Positions 10,301 to 21,849 of a stretch of DNA of 64,000 nucleotides are shown piece after piece; the stretch's first letter is position 1, and every line of letters starts with the position of its first letter. The notes beneath the pieces are model-generated. The model did not search any database, was not told the DNA's origin, and worked only from the letters and a program-made list of their open reading frames with translations. A program made the position numbers and the translations under genes. The DNA is from Ctenosaura bakeri. Its lineage: Eukaryota > Chordata > Lepidosauria > Squamata > Iguanidae. The DNA lies in contig CAOLHI010000424.1 in assembly GCA_948474755.1 (NCBI GenBank), positions 186,001 through 250,000 of the forward strand, read 5' to 3'.

Positions 10301-13300
10301 CAGTTTGCCAGGTTGCCTGCTCGGGGCAGGGAGTTCTTTGTAAGCAGCGTGCATACATAATGAGGGTGTTTGCAGAGAGGTCTCCTAAAGCGGTGATCTG
10401 GCTATTTCTGGCCTGCCTGTATTGTGTTGGGATATTGCAGTGTTTAGTGGCTGAGCCTAGTTCTGTGCTTGTCTGGGGGTCTCCCAAACACGTGGAGAAG
10501 GATGGTGGAAGAGAGCCAAATTATTGATATCAAAATGATATCTGTGTCACCTTAAGTGCGGCCCAGCGATGGCAGTAACAGGGCACTGTGATATTTTAAG
10601 CAAGGAGGAGAGATGGGGGGATGCTTGCTGGCCCAGCTTCCAGCCTCATCCATTCCTGAAATCTCTCTGCTAATACAGGAAGTCTGAAGAGGAAAGGGAC
10701 TACACTCAGCAGAAAATCTCTACAGAATTGTTTGGAGGCATTACAGCTGCAAAATCTGGAAATGTGATGGTGGATGGGCTATCATGAACCATCCCCCCAT
10801 CTGAAAATCCTCTGATCCCACTAGGCTAGATTCAGACTTACATGTAAAGTGGGTCCGTTATGACTAACTGTCCTGGAACTAAGTCATGGCAAATTTATTC
10901 AGGCTCCAGTGAAGTGTCTGAATAAGTCTCTGTGGTTCAGAGTCATAGATTTAACAAGACCATCAGAAAAAAAAATCAATTACTGTGTCTATTTGGTACA
11001 GCAAGAAAAAAAAATTCCCTAGATCATCCCAGATCATTACACACACCATTTCTGCACTATACTGTTATGGTGTTTGCAGTTTAGGGAGAGACATTTAGAA
11101 TTTGCAGCCGGAAAGCTCCTTGGCCCCAATAAACTACATACCCCAGAACTCCACAGGATGTTGAAAGTGGAATAATAGTGCTATAATAGTATAATATGGA
11201 AATGGCCATGCATACATCCCATGTCAAGAGAGAAAGGCACCAGCTATCATTTGGAGCTTAAGGTGCTTTCATACCTCACTACAACCCTCACATCCTAGCC
11301 TCTCACTTTAAGCTGCAATATGTATTATCTGTGTTTCAGAGTTTTGCATCATCAGGGACAGTCTTTTTGTAACAGTTTTTTTTTTTAAAGGCACCAGAAT
11401 GATTCCTGCAATGATAGCCCAAAAGGATTCTTACCCACAGCATCCCTGCTTGCTGATCTTCCTAGAGAGAAATGCAGGAGCTTCTAAGAAAATCCCTTAC
11501 TGATATAATGGCTGTGAGAACAAACAGTGAACCAGGAAGTTCCTGGCTTAGACAAACTGCACACTATTATCTTCCCTTTAATCTTCCCTGCTTCACAAGA
11601 TATTACAGGCCTATTTGAAAGGCCTCATAATACATGATAAGAAGAATTCTAAAACAGTGAATAAAAGAAGACACTAGGTTAAGAAGGTCCTTCTGAAGCA
11701 GGTAGAGCAGGTTGTTACTCCAGTTATGTTATGTCTGGTGAGAGCACTAGATATCCTTTTGATATCAAACAATTCAGCCTCTACTTGACCTTTCTCTGCC
11801 ACCCTGCTCCACGTGTTTGCAAGGGTCCTCCGGACAAGCATGTATTTGGCACGGCCGTTAATGGTTTTACATTCCAGACTCCATTGAGGCAGGCAACTCA
11901 AGCCTCTTCATTGCTTCAGGAAACACCTCATTGCAAACAAGGATCAGCGCAATCCTTGTACAATAGACGCACGGCCCTTAGCCGAGCAGCTCCTTTCAGC
12001 CAAGCCATTTACATACTGGCCATACTATTGTCATCCAGCGTTAAGCTCATTATGCAAACTTGACCTTTTCCAACTTCTTTGTCCAGCTCCAAATTTCCTT
12101 TGTTCTCACCAAGCATGGCATAGGCACGATCCACTCTATAAAAAGTCCCCACTTTTGGAACTACCTCGGATCACCCTGGACTTCCATCTAGCCTTGCTGC
12201 CGCTCTGTCCAGCGAAGTTTTCCCCTCAGTTCCCAATAACTGAGTCTACCTCCCCTTTTGGAACACTCCGGACTGCTATCCTGCCTTGCTGTAGGTTTGT
12301 TCAGCGAGCCGCCCCCTCAGCAAACCACGCTGAGCTTTCTCTCCTGGAACTCCATCTTTCTCTCCAGGACTACGAGACCAGGCGTCGTATTACCCACTCC
12401 CTTGAATCTCTCCATTTCTATTTCCCAGTTAGCTAGCGTATGTGTTGTCTTATTTGTTATTTGTCTTGCAATAAAACTGTTATTTTTGTTACTTTTAAAC
12501 TGGTTTGACTGCTCTCTGACCTGAAACCGTAGACATAGGGTAAAAGATCCTAGCTAAAGTTACCCTGCCTCTCGTTTAGCTAAGAGAGTGCTAAGGCTTA
12601 ATTTCCCCATCCTGTGCTTTTATTTGGTTATTTCGGTGCCCCTCCCGGGACCCCCAACATACAGGGTAACAAGGTGCTTGGAACATGAAGGAAGCTGTTA
12701 GGATTCCAAGTGAGGTGTACAGTCAGCCCTCCACCTTTGCAGCTTTGAGTTTCACAGATTTAATTATTTGTGAGTTTTTTCAACCCTTGTCCCTCCCACC
12801 TTAGGTGCTTCTTTTCCAGAAGAACCTTCCCTCTAGGTGGCTCCAATCAGGCTATGCAGCCCTTTAAAAACCTGCCTCTGGCCCTCCTTCTCCTCCTCTA
12901 CCAGCTGCTGCCTTGCCAGCTATGGACTGCTTGCAGTCCAATATCTCAGCACCATAAACCCTCTCCAGCTGCCCCCACACTCTCAGGGAAGGAGACTGGT
13001 CTCAGAGAAGAAGTATAGAGTGACCATGCTGACCTATACCCCTTTCCCTTTCCTTTCTCTGACCTGATTTTGACCCTGGGTATCTGTTTTCCCCACTATG
13101 CCTTGGCCATCTTCCAACAGACATACACACATTATGATATCGGTCATTTTCCCTCTTTTGCAAGGGTCCTGCACCCCTAACCCTAGCAAAAGTGGAGGGA
13201 CAACTTCACTTTCTTGAATTCCTTCCCCCCCCCAACTACACACTGTACCACATATGAAAGAGAGAAGCAAGGCCTTTCGTTTTCAGTAGCTTCATGGAAA

Positions 13301-16300
13301 CTTGCCGATAGGTCTCCATGCCAGTTCTACAGCCACATTCCAAATAGTGTTTATCAGTCTCAAGGGATGTACTAGCTGTATGGGTAAACAGCATTCTCCC
13401 AAGACCAAAATACTGCAGTGCTGGTACTGGAAAAATGCAATTTCTCAAATAATAGAAAATAAATCTATAAAGAGAGATGTTTGTATTGCTGAGGAATAAT
13501 CAATGGAAATGTTTTATGCTCAAAATCTTCAAGAAAGGCTCTAGATGGCCTAGAACTTCAAAAAGTTACTTTTTGGAACTACAGCTTCTGGAATCTTACA
13601 ACCAGCAGAGACACTGGCCATGTATCTGGGAGTGTGGTTCCAAAAGTAATTCTGAGCTGTGGAATGGCCCACCAAGTCTATGTCTATGCACTATGACTTG
13701 CTGTTATTAAGTGTGTATGTCTTTGGGTTGGTTCTAACTGTAGGAGCCATTCATTACTGATAGAGGAGGTAACAATGTAGCAGAATGGTAGCTAAATACG
13801 CTCATCTGTTGACTATTTAATGAAAGAGAACAAAATATGAGAAAAGATAGTTTTTGACTGACTAAATTTCTTAGCTTTCTATTCTTATTTTCTGAATATT
13901 CTTATATTCGGAAAGGCATAAAAAAAACCCCTCAGACACTTAAACTGGCATGATGAATAAATGGTTTTTATTATGAATCATCACAGAAATTCCAGTACTG
14001 ATTTACTGAATGAACTCTTAGTCTCAGATGAGATTTCCCTCATGTTCCTGCAAAGGTTTAAACTGAGCAGGGGCTACCAAACTTTCTTCTAATTTTAAAT
14101 GTTGTAGTAGCTTAAAAATGTCTGAAAGCTTCAAGAATTTTCTGAGAATTCATTCAAAAGTGATTTAAATTTCCTGAGAAACCAGAAATGACCCTTCTCT
14201 GGCTCCAGGACTTCCCAGAATTGTAGGTTTCTAAAACCACAAATCAAAAGAAGAGATGTGTACAGACAGAAAAGCCTTACATTGACTTGGAGGTTTGTTT
14301 GCTATTTTCTCTAAATCACTTCCCACTTCTAAGAGACAAGCTGCCATTCCAGCTCCAATCCAGCTCTGGGGTTCACCTGGGATGGCACAGGTAGAATGAT
14401 ATTTCCAGTCTATCCCAACAATACTAAATATTTACGAGTGTCTTTGGCAATAGGAACTACAATGGTGAAAATACTAAGCAAACTTCAAGGTGCATGGGTT
14501 TTCTCTGCTACTTTTACATCCTCCCTTTTGGAGCCTACCAACCTCATCAAAGTTTTGTATGGAATGTGTTCACTTACAGCCATCCAACAATATTCATCTG
14601 CATGTGGAGGGCGATAGTGATCGGATGGAAATGGATTGTTAACCAGCTCTACTGAAAAGAGAATGATGCCCGTTATTGCGATTATAGCACTTACGATGTT
14701 CATGCCCACACTGCCTTTCACCTGAAAGAGACAAACAACAGATTAAGCCACTAAAAACTACAGTGTGCACAGTTCTCCTTCAAGTCAAATCACTGAAGAA
14801 AAGGAGTCATATTCTCTTAAAGCAAAGCAAAAGATCCATTCAGTAGGAAGCCCAAATTCTAGCCTTAAGGAAAAATTAAAAATTAAAGAGAAATTGAAGT
14901 AGTTTAGGGCATGTTGAGGTACATATTCCCTCCCCCCTCCCTCTCTCTACCCCTGTTCTCTGGTTTTGGTTTTGGATCTCAGTTCCTCCCAGAGAAAGAT
15001 GAAATGCAATCTCTTCAGTTATGAAAGTGTCTGCTTCCCCTCCCCTTCAGCCCTCGTGCACTCCTAAACTATGCTTGGAGAGGGGGAGGAGCCTCCAGAT
15101 TAAAAATTTAGGAGCAGAGAAATGGTTCCATAGAAACCACACTAGAAAAAAAAAAAGAAACTAGCTCAGAAAAGAAGCTAGCTCCACTGTCTCCAGCAAG
15201 GCTTCAACAATCATCTCTTTTATAATAGAAATCACTTTTCTCCTCTATAATCAACAGGGTTGCTTTTCTACTCTTGAAGCCCTTTCATATTTGTTGATAT
15301 GTGTCTTCAAGTCAACTCTGACTTATGTCACCTTATCATTGGATGTTCCTGGCAAGATTTGTTCAGAGAGGTTTACCTTTGCCTTCCTCTGAGACTGAGA
15401 GAATGTGACTTGCTCAAGCTCACCCAGTGGGTTTTCACGATTCAGCTGGAATTTAGACCCTGCTGTCCCATAGTCCTTGTCCGACACTGAAACCACTACA
15501 TCACAGACAGGTTCCTATTTTATATTTAGCCCCTTTCAAAGATGAACATGCAACTGCAATACCGTTAGCATGCCATACACGCTCACTCCATGGTACAGTC
15601 TAATTGGTGAGGAATATCATTTAATTGACAAGATATATCATTTCTAATATAAAAACCATACATTTATAGCTGGGAGACCTGTGGATAAGGACTTTAGTTG
15701 TAAGCTGCATGCTAAGACAGATGGCCTCAGCATGGCCAGGTTGTACATTCAAAGGATTAGACGGAAAAGCCTTAGTGCTGATGCACTTGCGACAATCCTT
15801 TCAATGACCCAATCTTCAAGTACCATAGCAAACAAAACTGCCCCAATGAAGAAATCAAGGGTCATCAACCTATAACCTCTTCCTGCAGAAACTCTTCTTT
15901 GTTCTTTGCACATTAAGAGACTATCACTACTACCATCAATGCCTTGTCACCTGACATTGAGACCATTAATCTATTCCAAACCCTTTTGTTTGCTCTGCCA
16001 GAGAGCAACTAACACATTCCCCTTCAAGGTGGGAAACAGGGTACTTAAACCATGGCTTCAAACCTGGCAATTTATAGTGTCTTGGACATATGCATGCATG
16101 TCACTCTGTTCATTGGCTCCTTAGTTCTCATGCCCATGCTACTCTCAAACTCTTGTTTGAGCCATATTGCTTTGATCTTCTGCTTCTGGACTGGTAATTA
16201 TCACCTACTTCACCCCAAAATCTCTTGCAATCGAACCTCTCTCTCCTTTACCTTCACTAATTTTTTATGGTTAGTGAGACTGCTTGATTGCTTGTGTGTG

Positions 16301-19300
16301 TCTGTGAATTCCCTCAATAAACACATTCTTTTGACTCTCAACTGGTGTCTCAGAGCTAGTACTGGTATACACAGGTGAAAAGGTCCTATGGTTACCCCCA
16401 TCTCACAAACCCCTTTGAGCTTTCATTCCCTACCTTTCTAAGGAGACCTGGCACTGCTCAAGGTCCCCCACCTTGTAAGGTAACGATACTGACAAATAAG
16501 CTTTTTTCTCACAACATATTCAGGGATGTTTCTACAACCTATCCTATTCACAGGGGAGGTGGTAGAAGCAACCCTGGATATGCAATGAGAAAAAGTCTCT
16601 CTGTCTCCAGCCATTACGGAAATGATTAAAACTGTTATATATTTATCTCTCACCAAGCCAGTTGTTAGATTTTTCTCAGCTGACACAGACAGCGATCCAG
16701 ATATAATGAACTGTACAAAAGAAAAAGAAGAAAGATTACATAGTGATTTCCATAACATTTAGAGAAAAATTATCTGTACTGAGAAAGTGGAGTTCCCAGG
16801 CTAGGGACTCTGTAGAGGGCATGGGTGACAGGACCCCATGAATACATGCACGAGGAGTTTATTAGTTTATTAAATACAGCTGTTAGAGACCTGGTGCAGC
16901 TTGAGTGACTCACTTGGTGGTCAGTGAAACCTATCCCAAGCCATCCTGCTGGGGGAAACCTGAAAGATAGCAATAACTGGGCAAAAGCCACTTCATCTTT
17001 TTCCATTGTCATGAGGACCAAGCTGTTGCGATTGTCCCCTCTTCAAGCTCAGCCTTCCCAAAATGCCTCAAGAGCCCTCAAGGACATTCCCTTAAATAGG
17101 CATGCAGGCCTTGCTTCCTCCCTATCCACCTCCCTGTTCCCAATATCCAGTGCCCAAACTGCCAACCAAGAGGTGCATACTCTCCAACATTTCACAGGTT
17201 AAGATTTGGACTCACATGGCCAAGGAACAGCAGATGGCAAGAGTTATTAATGAGGAAGAACACACAAGCCAGTAGGAGAGGCTGCAGCAGTTTTCTTTTG
17301 CCTGGCCCTATGGGGAAGGGCAAGATTCTGCCCTCCTTCCCATTGAGTTAATTGAGTGCAAAATAATTTTGAACTTTGAACTCAGTTTCTAGCAGTAGTA
17401 ATACTCCAAGGACAAGGGGGGAAGTGAGAGGAGGAAAGAGAAACTGGGACACTTTAAAGGCGGGACGATAGAGGATTAATCCCTGCCAAATCAGGTCAGT
17501 TGGACAGTATGAAGGTGTGACAAATATTAAACATCTACAAACCAAAAATACCATCCAATGACTTGTTGGAACCTGTACATATAGCTCAAGTTTAGGAATG
17601 GAAGGAAGATGAACCAGGGCAGCGACCTTAGGTTCTGACATCTGGGCTGGAGTGTCCCACCAATGTCCAATCAGCCAGCCTCCATTCACATTGTTTGTAG
17701 AGAAGATGCAGGCCTTCCACATCCAGCAAAGAGGCAATCTCAGCAAATCAGGAGTGACTTTTTTTCCCAGTTCCCCTTTTCTAGAGCAATGCATCTTTAG
17801 GCTTTCAGTATTGCACCCAGGAAATACAGACAGAAAGTTGCAGAGATGCTTATGGCTTCATCAAGCTACAGCAAGACCACTTTTGAAAAATGTGAAAGAC
17901 ATCCTTAACCATTTACACCACTTCCCCAATTTCATGATTTCTCCCATTCATCCCCAGTTCACTCCCTGTGAACTGCTATGAACGGCTGGGTTGAAAGGTT
18001 TGGCCATCTCTAGTTTATCCTTAGTCTTCAAAGGAAATATTTCTTCATTTCCATAATTTTCATAGTACCTCTACATTTTATATATGCTATGCTCCAAAGA
18101 TATAAATGCAAAGATTCAACTGTGCAATCAATAGCCAAAATCATTAATACTGACTGAACCACACTGGCTCTCAGGGAAATGGAAGACATTACTTACAGAT
18201 ATTCCACCCCAGAATGGATAACCTGCAACAGCTGTAACAGGAAAATGGTCCCATCCAGAAAGAGCAGTTGAGATAGCCCCAAACCCAATGTGTATCAATC
18301 CAATTAAGATCTGTATGGTCTGTAGGAAGAAAATGTACAAGCAATATAGAACAATTCCCTAAATACTAGAAAGTCTAAATATGGTTCTTAAAATCTCAGG
18401 AAGATCCCAGCAAGGTAGTTAGGTCTATTCTTTTCTATTAATAATCATACAAAATTGAGATATATCTTCTTGCAACCAGAACTTTTTGTACCCAGAACTT
18501 GCCAAAGGAACTCACCATTTTCAGGAGAGATTATTCCTGGCATATACTAGGAGTGAGAAGGACTTCATCCCACCCACCAAAGGTAAATGATCTGATCTTG
18601 GACCTTAGCACAATGGTGGTTGCTCTTGGTCCATTCTTCTGCAAAATGATTTGCTTCTGAAGAGAATCCATAAATTCTAAGAAAGACATCTCCTCCTCTT
18701 AGGTTATATATTTCCTTGGGAGGCTCAGTGGGTTGAGAGGCAATAACCAAGTACCATAATAAATAAACCATCAAGCTGCCAGTAGTTGTGTTCTGATGGG
18801 CTGGAAGAATATGCAACAATTTGTGAAAGATTGATGGTTGAATGAATTTCTGGAATAATTGATTTATAGTGGGTAATGCAGAAAGTCAGTGTTATGTCAT
18901 GGTTTGAGCAATGGACTTTGGGAGACCTGGGTTCAAATCCCTACTCAGCCATGGAAACCCCTTGAGTGACCTTGGGCAAGTCACACTCTCTCAGCCTTGA
19001 GTAAGGCATTGGAAAACCACTTCTGAATAAATCTTGCCAAGAAAGCCCCATGATATGTTCATCTTAGGATCGCCATAAGTCAGAAATGACTTGAAGGCAC
19101 ACAACAACAAACCTAGATAATGTTTTAAAAACTCAGGTTTTACACATATGGTAGATACTGTAGACTGAGACTGTATACACATTTGCCTGAAATGAACATG
19201 CAATCAAATACATTTTTACCCCAAAATAAGTCCCATTGAGTTAAGTGGATCTTACTCCTTGGCAAGTGGATATAGAATTGTTGCCTCAGTCATTTTTGGT

Positions 19301-19831
19301 GATAAATGTTCAGCCCTGTTTTAGGGAAGAAATGTTTCTAGACTATAGATGGAGTGGTTTGGACTCTCAGATGGCATATGTTTGATTAAATTGGAAATAT
19401 TCCAAAAGATTCAGTGTCCCATGTGTGAGTGGGTTAGACACCCAATGAATTGGTTATTCAATCAATGGCTGGATCTTTTTGTATCTGTATATATAGTAAA
19501 TAAACTTTTAAGGCAGAACCTTGATCTTCTTTCTTGGCACTTTTGAAATATTCCCTTTGATCTCATCACTTCAGGGAAACCTCTCTTACTGACATTGACT
19601 TCAGTGTGACCAGATATCAAATACACTCACCCCTAGAGTCTTGGCCTCTGCTCTGAGAAATTTTTCCAGTGACCCCACTCCAGGGTACTGTTGAGGGTTG
19701 CTGGGGCTTCCATATTGTACATACTGTATTGTCCCTGGTGGCTGGATAACAGCAGCACCAGGAACACCATGGGTTGCTTGGTATATGTTGGCACCATTTG
19801 GGGGAAGAAAAACTACAGTTCCATTAGCCAT
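7255..19831 (-). CDS. MS4A15/12/8-like tetraspan membrane protein, gene A (6 coding exons)
   Basis: The spliced CDS is 19831-19631, 18319-18197, 16710-16654, 14721-14578, 9112-8999 and 7374-7255 (759 bp, 252 aa, TGA stop); every intron is phase 0. The predicted protein has a cytoplasmic Pro/Gln-rich N-terminus (1-67, with VIQPPG-like and QYVQYG motifs), TM1 at about 70-86, TM2 at about 98-115 running into FIISGSLSVSAEK, TM3 at about 133-152, TM4 at about 179-200, a Cys-bearing juxtamembrane stretch (GCQATYC) and a tail with PPPPPYDAV. These hallmarks (KTLG before TM1, QILIGLIHIGFG, YPFWGG, FIISGSLSV, GMNIVSA) are those of MS4A proteins, and the HFGCQA-type and PPxY tail features point to MS4A15/MS4A12/MS4A8. 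MS4A proteins act at the plasma membrane in calcium or receptor signalling. Assignment to one mammalian orthologue is not possible. Oddity: the exon 5 donor reads GC instead of GT, so normal splicing needs a GC-AG intron. Confidence 0.88.
7611..7748. mobile_element. hAT-like short palindromic repeat
   Basis: Near-palindromic arms (GTGGCAACTGTATGGCC and GGAGGGCCACATGATTCCC) enclose the AACATCTGGAGG motif, a common lizard and bird hAT MITE pattern. Confidence 0.55.
7894..8027. mobile_element. hAT-like short palindromic repeat
   Basis: The ends TGATTCTTAAACTGTGGG and TTTGAGAAACACTGA are inverted. The interior has GGGACTTCAGCTCCCA and ACATCTGGAGGACC, recalling hAT (Charlie-like) MITEs. Confidence 0.6.
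8407..8612. mobile_element. Palindromic MITE (GGCCATTTCC family), full copy
   Basis: Left GGCCATTTCCGCCCTACAC, right GTGTAGGGCAGAAATGGCC. The arms mirror each other across about 200 bp, giving a long hairpin. Confidence 0.8.
8999..9112 (-). CDS. Gene A exon 6: TM4, with GC donor
   Basis: 114 bp, 38 codons, acceptor CTGCAG. It encodes SVGTGFRVLFLLFTLLEVC (TM4) and GCQATYCNNDP. By alignment with B and C (both CAG|GTAAG) the donor here reads CCG|GCAAGC. The acceptor, exon length and phase are intact. If the GC donor is not used, reading on adds Ala-Ser-Ile and then a stop. Confidence 0.8.
9683..10580 (-). mobile_element. Solo LTR in gene A, 4-bp target duplication GGGC
   Basis: It reads TGTTACCCTG ... 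AGTAACA on the plus strand, flanked by GGGC at 9679-9682 and 10581-10584. It carries a reverse AATAAA-type signal (TTTATTAAATACAG near 9860). It is about 898 bp, has no internal retroviral region, and is the minus-oriented relative of the LTR at 11713. It lies in the TM3-TM4 intron of gene A; the open frame 9926-10255 inside it is chance. Confidence 0.85.
11040..11310. mobile_element. MITE copy with linked spacer (inverse of 2185-2569)
   Basis: A MITE with a damaged left end (CCATTTCTGCACTATACTG) and a good right end (GGAAATGGCC at about 11198-11207) is followed by the spacer (GATGTATG and CTGGTGC-type motifs, reversed) also found at 2285-2358. Confidence 0.7.
11713..12671 (+). mobile_element. 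Solo LTR in gene A, 4-bp target duplication AGGT
   Basis: It runs TGTTACTCCAG ... CAGGGTAACA, flanked by AGGT at 11709-11712 and 12672-12675. It has a TATA-like TCTATAAAAAG at about 12135, an AATAAA signal at about 12470 and the GATATCCTTTTGATATC palindrome near its start. About 959 bp, opposite in orientation to gene A. The two LTRs in this intron face opposite ways with different target duplications, so they are separate insertions, not one provirus. Confidence 0.87.
12720..13204. mobile_element. Mariner/Tigger-like non-autonomous element
   Basis: Left CAGTCAGCCCTCCACCTTTGC; right GCAAAAGTGGAGGGAC is its inverted complement. A TGCACCCCTAACCC motif sits before the right end, as in the related copy at 34311. 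TA precedes the left end. Confidence 0.6.
13541..13690. mobile_element. Degraded hAT-like palindromic repeat
   Basis: Inverted AAAAGTTACTTTTTGGAAC and GTTCCAAAAGTAATTCTG halves around a CTACAGCTTCTGGAATC core. Confidence 0.45.
14578..14721 (-). CDS. Gene A exon 5: TM3 and second extracellular loop
   Basis: 144 bp, 48 codons, acceptor CTTTCAG and donor GTAAGT. It starts VKGSVGMNIVSAI (TM3). After about residue 25 it runs into a polar, His/Pro-rich loop (SDHYRPPHADEYCWMA) that has little in common with the B and C loops. Confidence 0.9.
15285..15510 (-). mobile_element. AAC-tailed tRNA SINE, old copy
   Basis: It matches the reverse complement of the 18889-19111 SINE: CTTCAAGTCAACTCTGACTTAT, CTCACCCAGTGGGTTTTCA and ACTGAAACCACTACA. 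Confidence 0.6.
15680..16495 (+). mobile_element. Possible LTR (polyadenylation-like 3' part)
   Basis: CCCTCAATAAACACATTC at about 16312 followed by CAACTGGTGTCTCAGAGC looks like the R/U5 end of an LTR, and the sequence finishes near GATACTGACA. Its 5' end and target duplication could not be found, so this is tentative. Confidence 0.3.
16654..16710 (-). CDS. Gene A exon 4: TM2 end
   Basis: 57 bp, 19 codons: FIISGSLSVSAEKNLTTGL. Acceptor TACAG, donor GTGAGA. The FIISGSLSV string is one of the most conserved in the MS4A family. A probable solo LTR starts only about 65 bp upstream of this acceptor (16775-17189). Confidence 0.9.
16775..17189 (-). mobile_element. Probable solo LTR next to gene A exon 4
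   Basis: In minus orientation it starts TGTTGGAGAGTATGCACC and ends CTTTCTCAGTACA. It carries a TTTAAGGGAATG TATA-like stretch, AATAAA signals (TTTATTAGTTTATTAAAT on plus) and a GGGGTCCTGTCACCC end region. Flanking 4-mers are TATC and TTTC, an imperfect duplication. About 415 bp. Confidence 0.55.
17225..17520. repeat. Dispersed repeat, unnamed, copy 1
   Basis: It resembles 39745-39927 plus 40759-40985 in gene B, which is a different intron, so it is an interspersed repeat rather than duplicated gene sequence. Shared strings include GTTATTAATGA and GGAAGAACACACAAGC. Confidence 0.5.
18197..18319 (-). CDS. Gene A exon 3: TM1 and start of TM2
   Basis: 123 bp, 41 codons, acceptor CTACAG and donor GTAAGT. 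It encodes TIQILIGLIHIGFG (TM1), a short extracellular loop and YPFWGGIS, the start of TM2. It shows the same length and splice phase as the B and C counterparts, but its loop (SGWDHFPVTAVAG) differs from theirs. Confidence 0.9.
18889..19111 (+). mobile_element. AAC-tailed tRNA-derived SINE, near-complete
   Basis: Box B-like GGGTTCAAATCCC, the central CCATGGAAACCCCTTGAG and CTTGGGCAAGTCACACTCTC, the tail CCATAAGTCAGAAATGAC and GAAGGCACACAACAACAA. It is the best copy of this family in the window. Confidence 0.75.
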
Positions 19832-19857
19832 TCTCACAGGATGTCTGTGGTCAAACA
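19631..19857 (-). CDS. Gene A exon 2: end of 5'UTR plus N-terminal coding exon
   Basis: The acceptor TTTGCAG lies just above 19857 and the donor GTGAGTG below 19631. The ATG at 19831-19829 sits in the context GTGAGAATGG, which all three paralogues share, so this start is chosen; 19832-19857 is 5'UTR. It encodes residues 1-67, starting MANGTVVFLPPNGAN and ending EAKTLG. The KTLG at the splice junction is typical of MS4A proteins. Confidence 0.87.
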
Positions 19858-20119
19858 CTGCAAACACATCAAAGAAAGAAACAAATGAATAGCTTCGCAT
19901 CAGTTTGGGACAGAGATTACAATTCATGCCCATCATAAGCACATGCATAGTTAAATCATTCACACTAAAACTGAACCTGTGAAATTGATCTTCCTGCCAG
20001 TAAATGGCCTCATAATCAGTCAAGAGCATAGTTATTCATGAGTAATCCCTGAGCTGCTCTTTGAACCTAAAGACTGTACTCAAAGAGAGAAATGTATATC
20101 ATTCTGTGAATGTATTTCA

Positions 20120-20640
20120 GGTTGTATATAAGTTGAAAACATTGAATTGTGCTCTAGAACAAATTGGAAGCCAGCGTAGTTGGTGCAAAACTAGTGCAAT
20201 ACTGCTGACAAAGAATATGTCAAAAAGCAATCAGTATTTTTTTTCCCAGTAGTTGCAGTTTCCAAGCTCTCTTCAGAGACTTCACATCATTAATATGGCA
20301 TGGATCACTATGATCAAATGTTCCTTCTCCAGAAAGGGGCACATGTACCAAAGCTCAGCACAGGTGCTCCTGACCACAACAGCCACCTGACCCTCTAGAA
20401 GCAATGCCAAATCCAGAACCACTCCAAAGAAGTGAAATTCACCATTTAGGAGTGTGAACCCTGTTGATAAGGGGCTACATCCTCCATCCTAGCTTAGCTT
20501 GTCTACTGACTCGCAAAACTTCCTCCACCTTGCCTGGACTGAAACTGAAGCCTGTTAGCCCACATTCAATCTGTACCATTGAATTTAGTCCACTGTGAGG
20601 TTCAGGACATCAAATGCCTCCTTGGTATCATATTACCAAG
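20120..20640 (+). repeat. Dispersed repeat sharing a segment with 42895-42935
   Basis: Contains ACATTGAATTGTGCT followed by ATTGGAAGCCAG, strings shared in part with the block ending at 42940. It looks like a degraded interspersed element; family not identified. It lies in intron 1 of gene A. Confidence 0.4.
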
Positions 20641-21409
20641 AAACATAAAGCTGAGTTATGAATCTTACGCCTGAAATTCTGGATGACCTGGGACTAGAAA
20701 AACCTTTGCCTTACTTCAAAATGCTGCAGAGACCTCTAGAGATGACAACTAGAAGCTAATACTCAGCAGAATGTGTATTCATAACCAGAACATTTCCCAG
20801 TGCCTGGAAAAGACAAAGCAGCTCCACTGAATCATGTAAGTACCACTGCCCCACCAAGCATATTCATTGTGGGGGAATTGTCCAGGAGGTCCAAGCCAAA
20901 ACTGGTGCTGCTGTTGAAATGAAAGTTTTGTCCCACCAAGTGCAATCATTTTTATGTGCTGTACTGTGGAAGTAGACCTTTGTCCCAAGTACACCAGCAA
21001 CTGATGTGTGTTTTGCAAGACCTTCCTTGGTTTTCTTGAACCAGCTTGCAGAGTGTGAGACGTCATTTTCTTCCATGCCTTTCCAGAGACAGTTTTCTGC
21101 TGCTCTGTCCTCCATGATTTCAAATTTGCAAACATTCTAAAAAGTCTCAAGTTTGTTAGTAGTCAGGGGGGAAAGGGGCATTCTAGACTCCTGCTGCAGA
21201 TAATTCACTTCATTCTTGCCAAGGAGCTTTTCCCCCTGACTTCTCATATCCTGATGGACTTTTGACAGATAAAATGATGGAACATGATTTTAGAGGCAAC
21301 TGATGAGATAACCATAAAGTTCCCATTGTTACAGCTGAAAAGCAAATGGCTCTTCTTCTGCTTCTATAGTTTCCTTCTAATGGGTTTAACTCTTCAGACA
21401 TTCTACAGA

Positions 21410-21616
21410 CGAGGGGCCTTTCTACACTATGTTATTACAGTGCTATTATTCCACTTTCAACATCCTATGGAATCCTGAGATTTGCAATTTTGGGGAGGGG
21501 CATTTAGAATTCTCAGCCAGTGAGCTCTTTGCCCTCAGTAAACTACAAATCTCAGAATTCCACAAGATGTTCAAAGAATAATAGCATTATAACAGTGTAG
21601 GGGAGAAAGGCTCCAA
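21410..21616. mobile_element. Palindromic MITE (GGCCATTTCC family), full copy
   Basis: GGCCTTTCTACACTATG left and GTGTAGGGGAGAAAGGCTCC right, with the TGCTATTATTCCACTTTC arm. It lies in the first intron of gene A. Confidence 0.7.
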
Positions 21617-21849
21617 TAAAACAAAGGACCCTCTATTTTAGGGTTCATTTTAAAAACTCATGGACACAGCATAAGTTACTCTGCATCTATTCTTTAGAGA
21701 GGTTCTAGTTATCAGATAGTGAGGGAGGAGTCCCTCTGCTTATGTATCAAACATTGTTCCCTTTATTTGTTCAAACCATTCTTGGCTGAGTTCTATGCTG
21801 AATTAAAGAAGGCTCCCAAATCAATCAGACCCTCTCCAAAGGGACTTAC

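Noticed and set aside
9926..10527. ORFs of 109 and 80 aa
   Set aside because: Entirely inside a solo LTR; no retroviral gene is present between LTRs here.
9679..12675. A single provirus bounded by two LTRs
   Set aside because: The LTRs are in opposite orientation, each has its own 4-bp duplication, and the 1.1 kb between them has MS4A intron and MITE sequence rather than retroviral genes.
17348..17794. 148-aa minus-strand ORF in gene A intron
   Set aside because: It overlaps a dispersed repeat, has no family signature and does not join the MS4A exons in phase.
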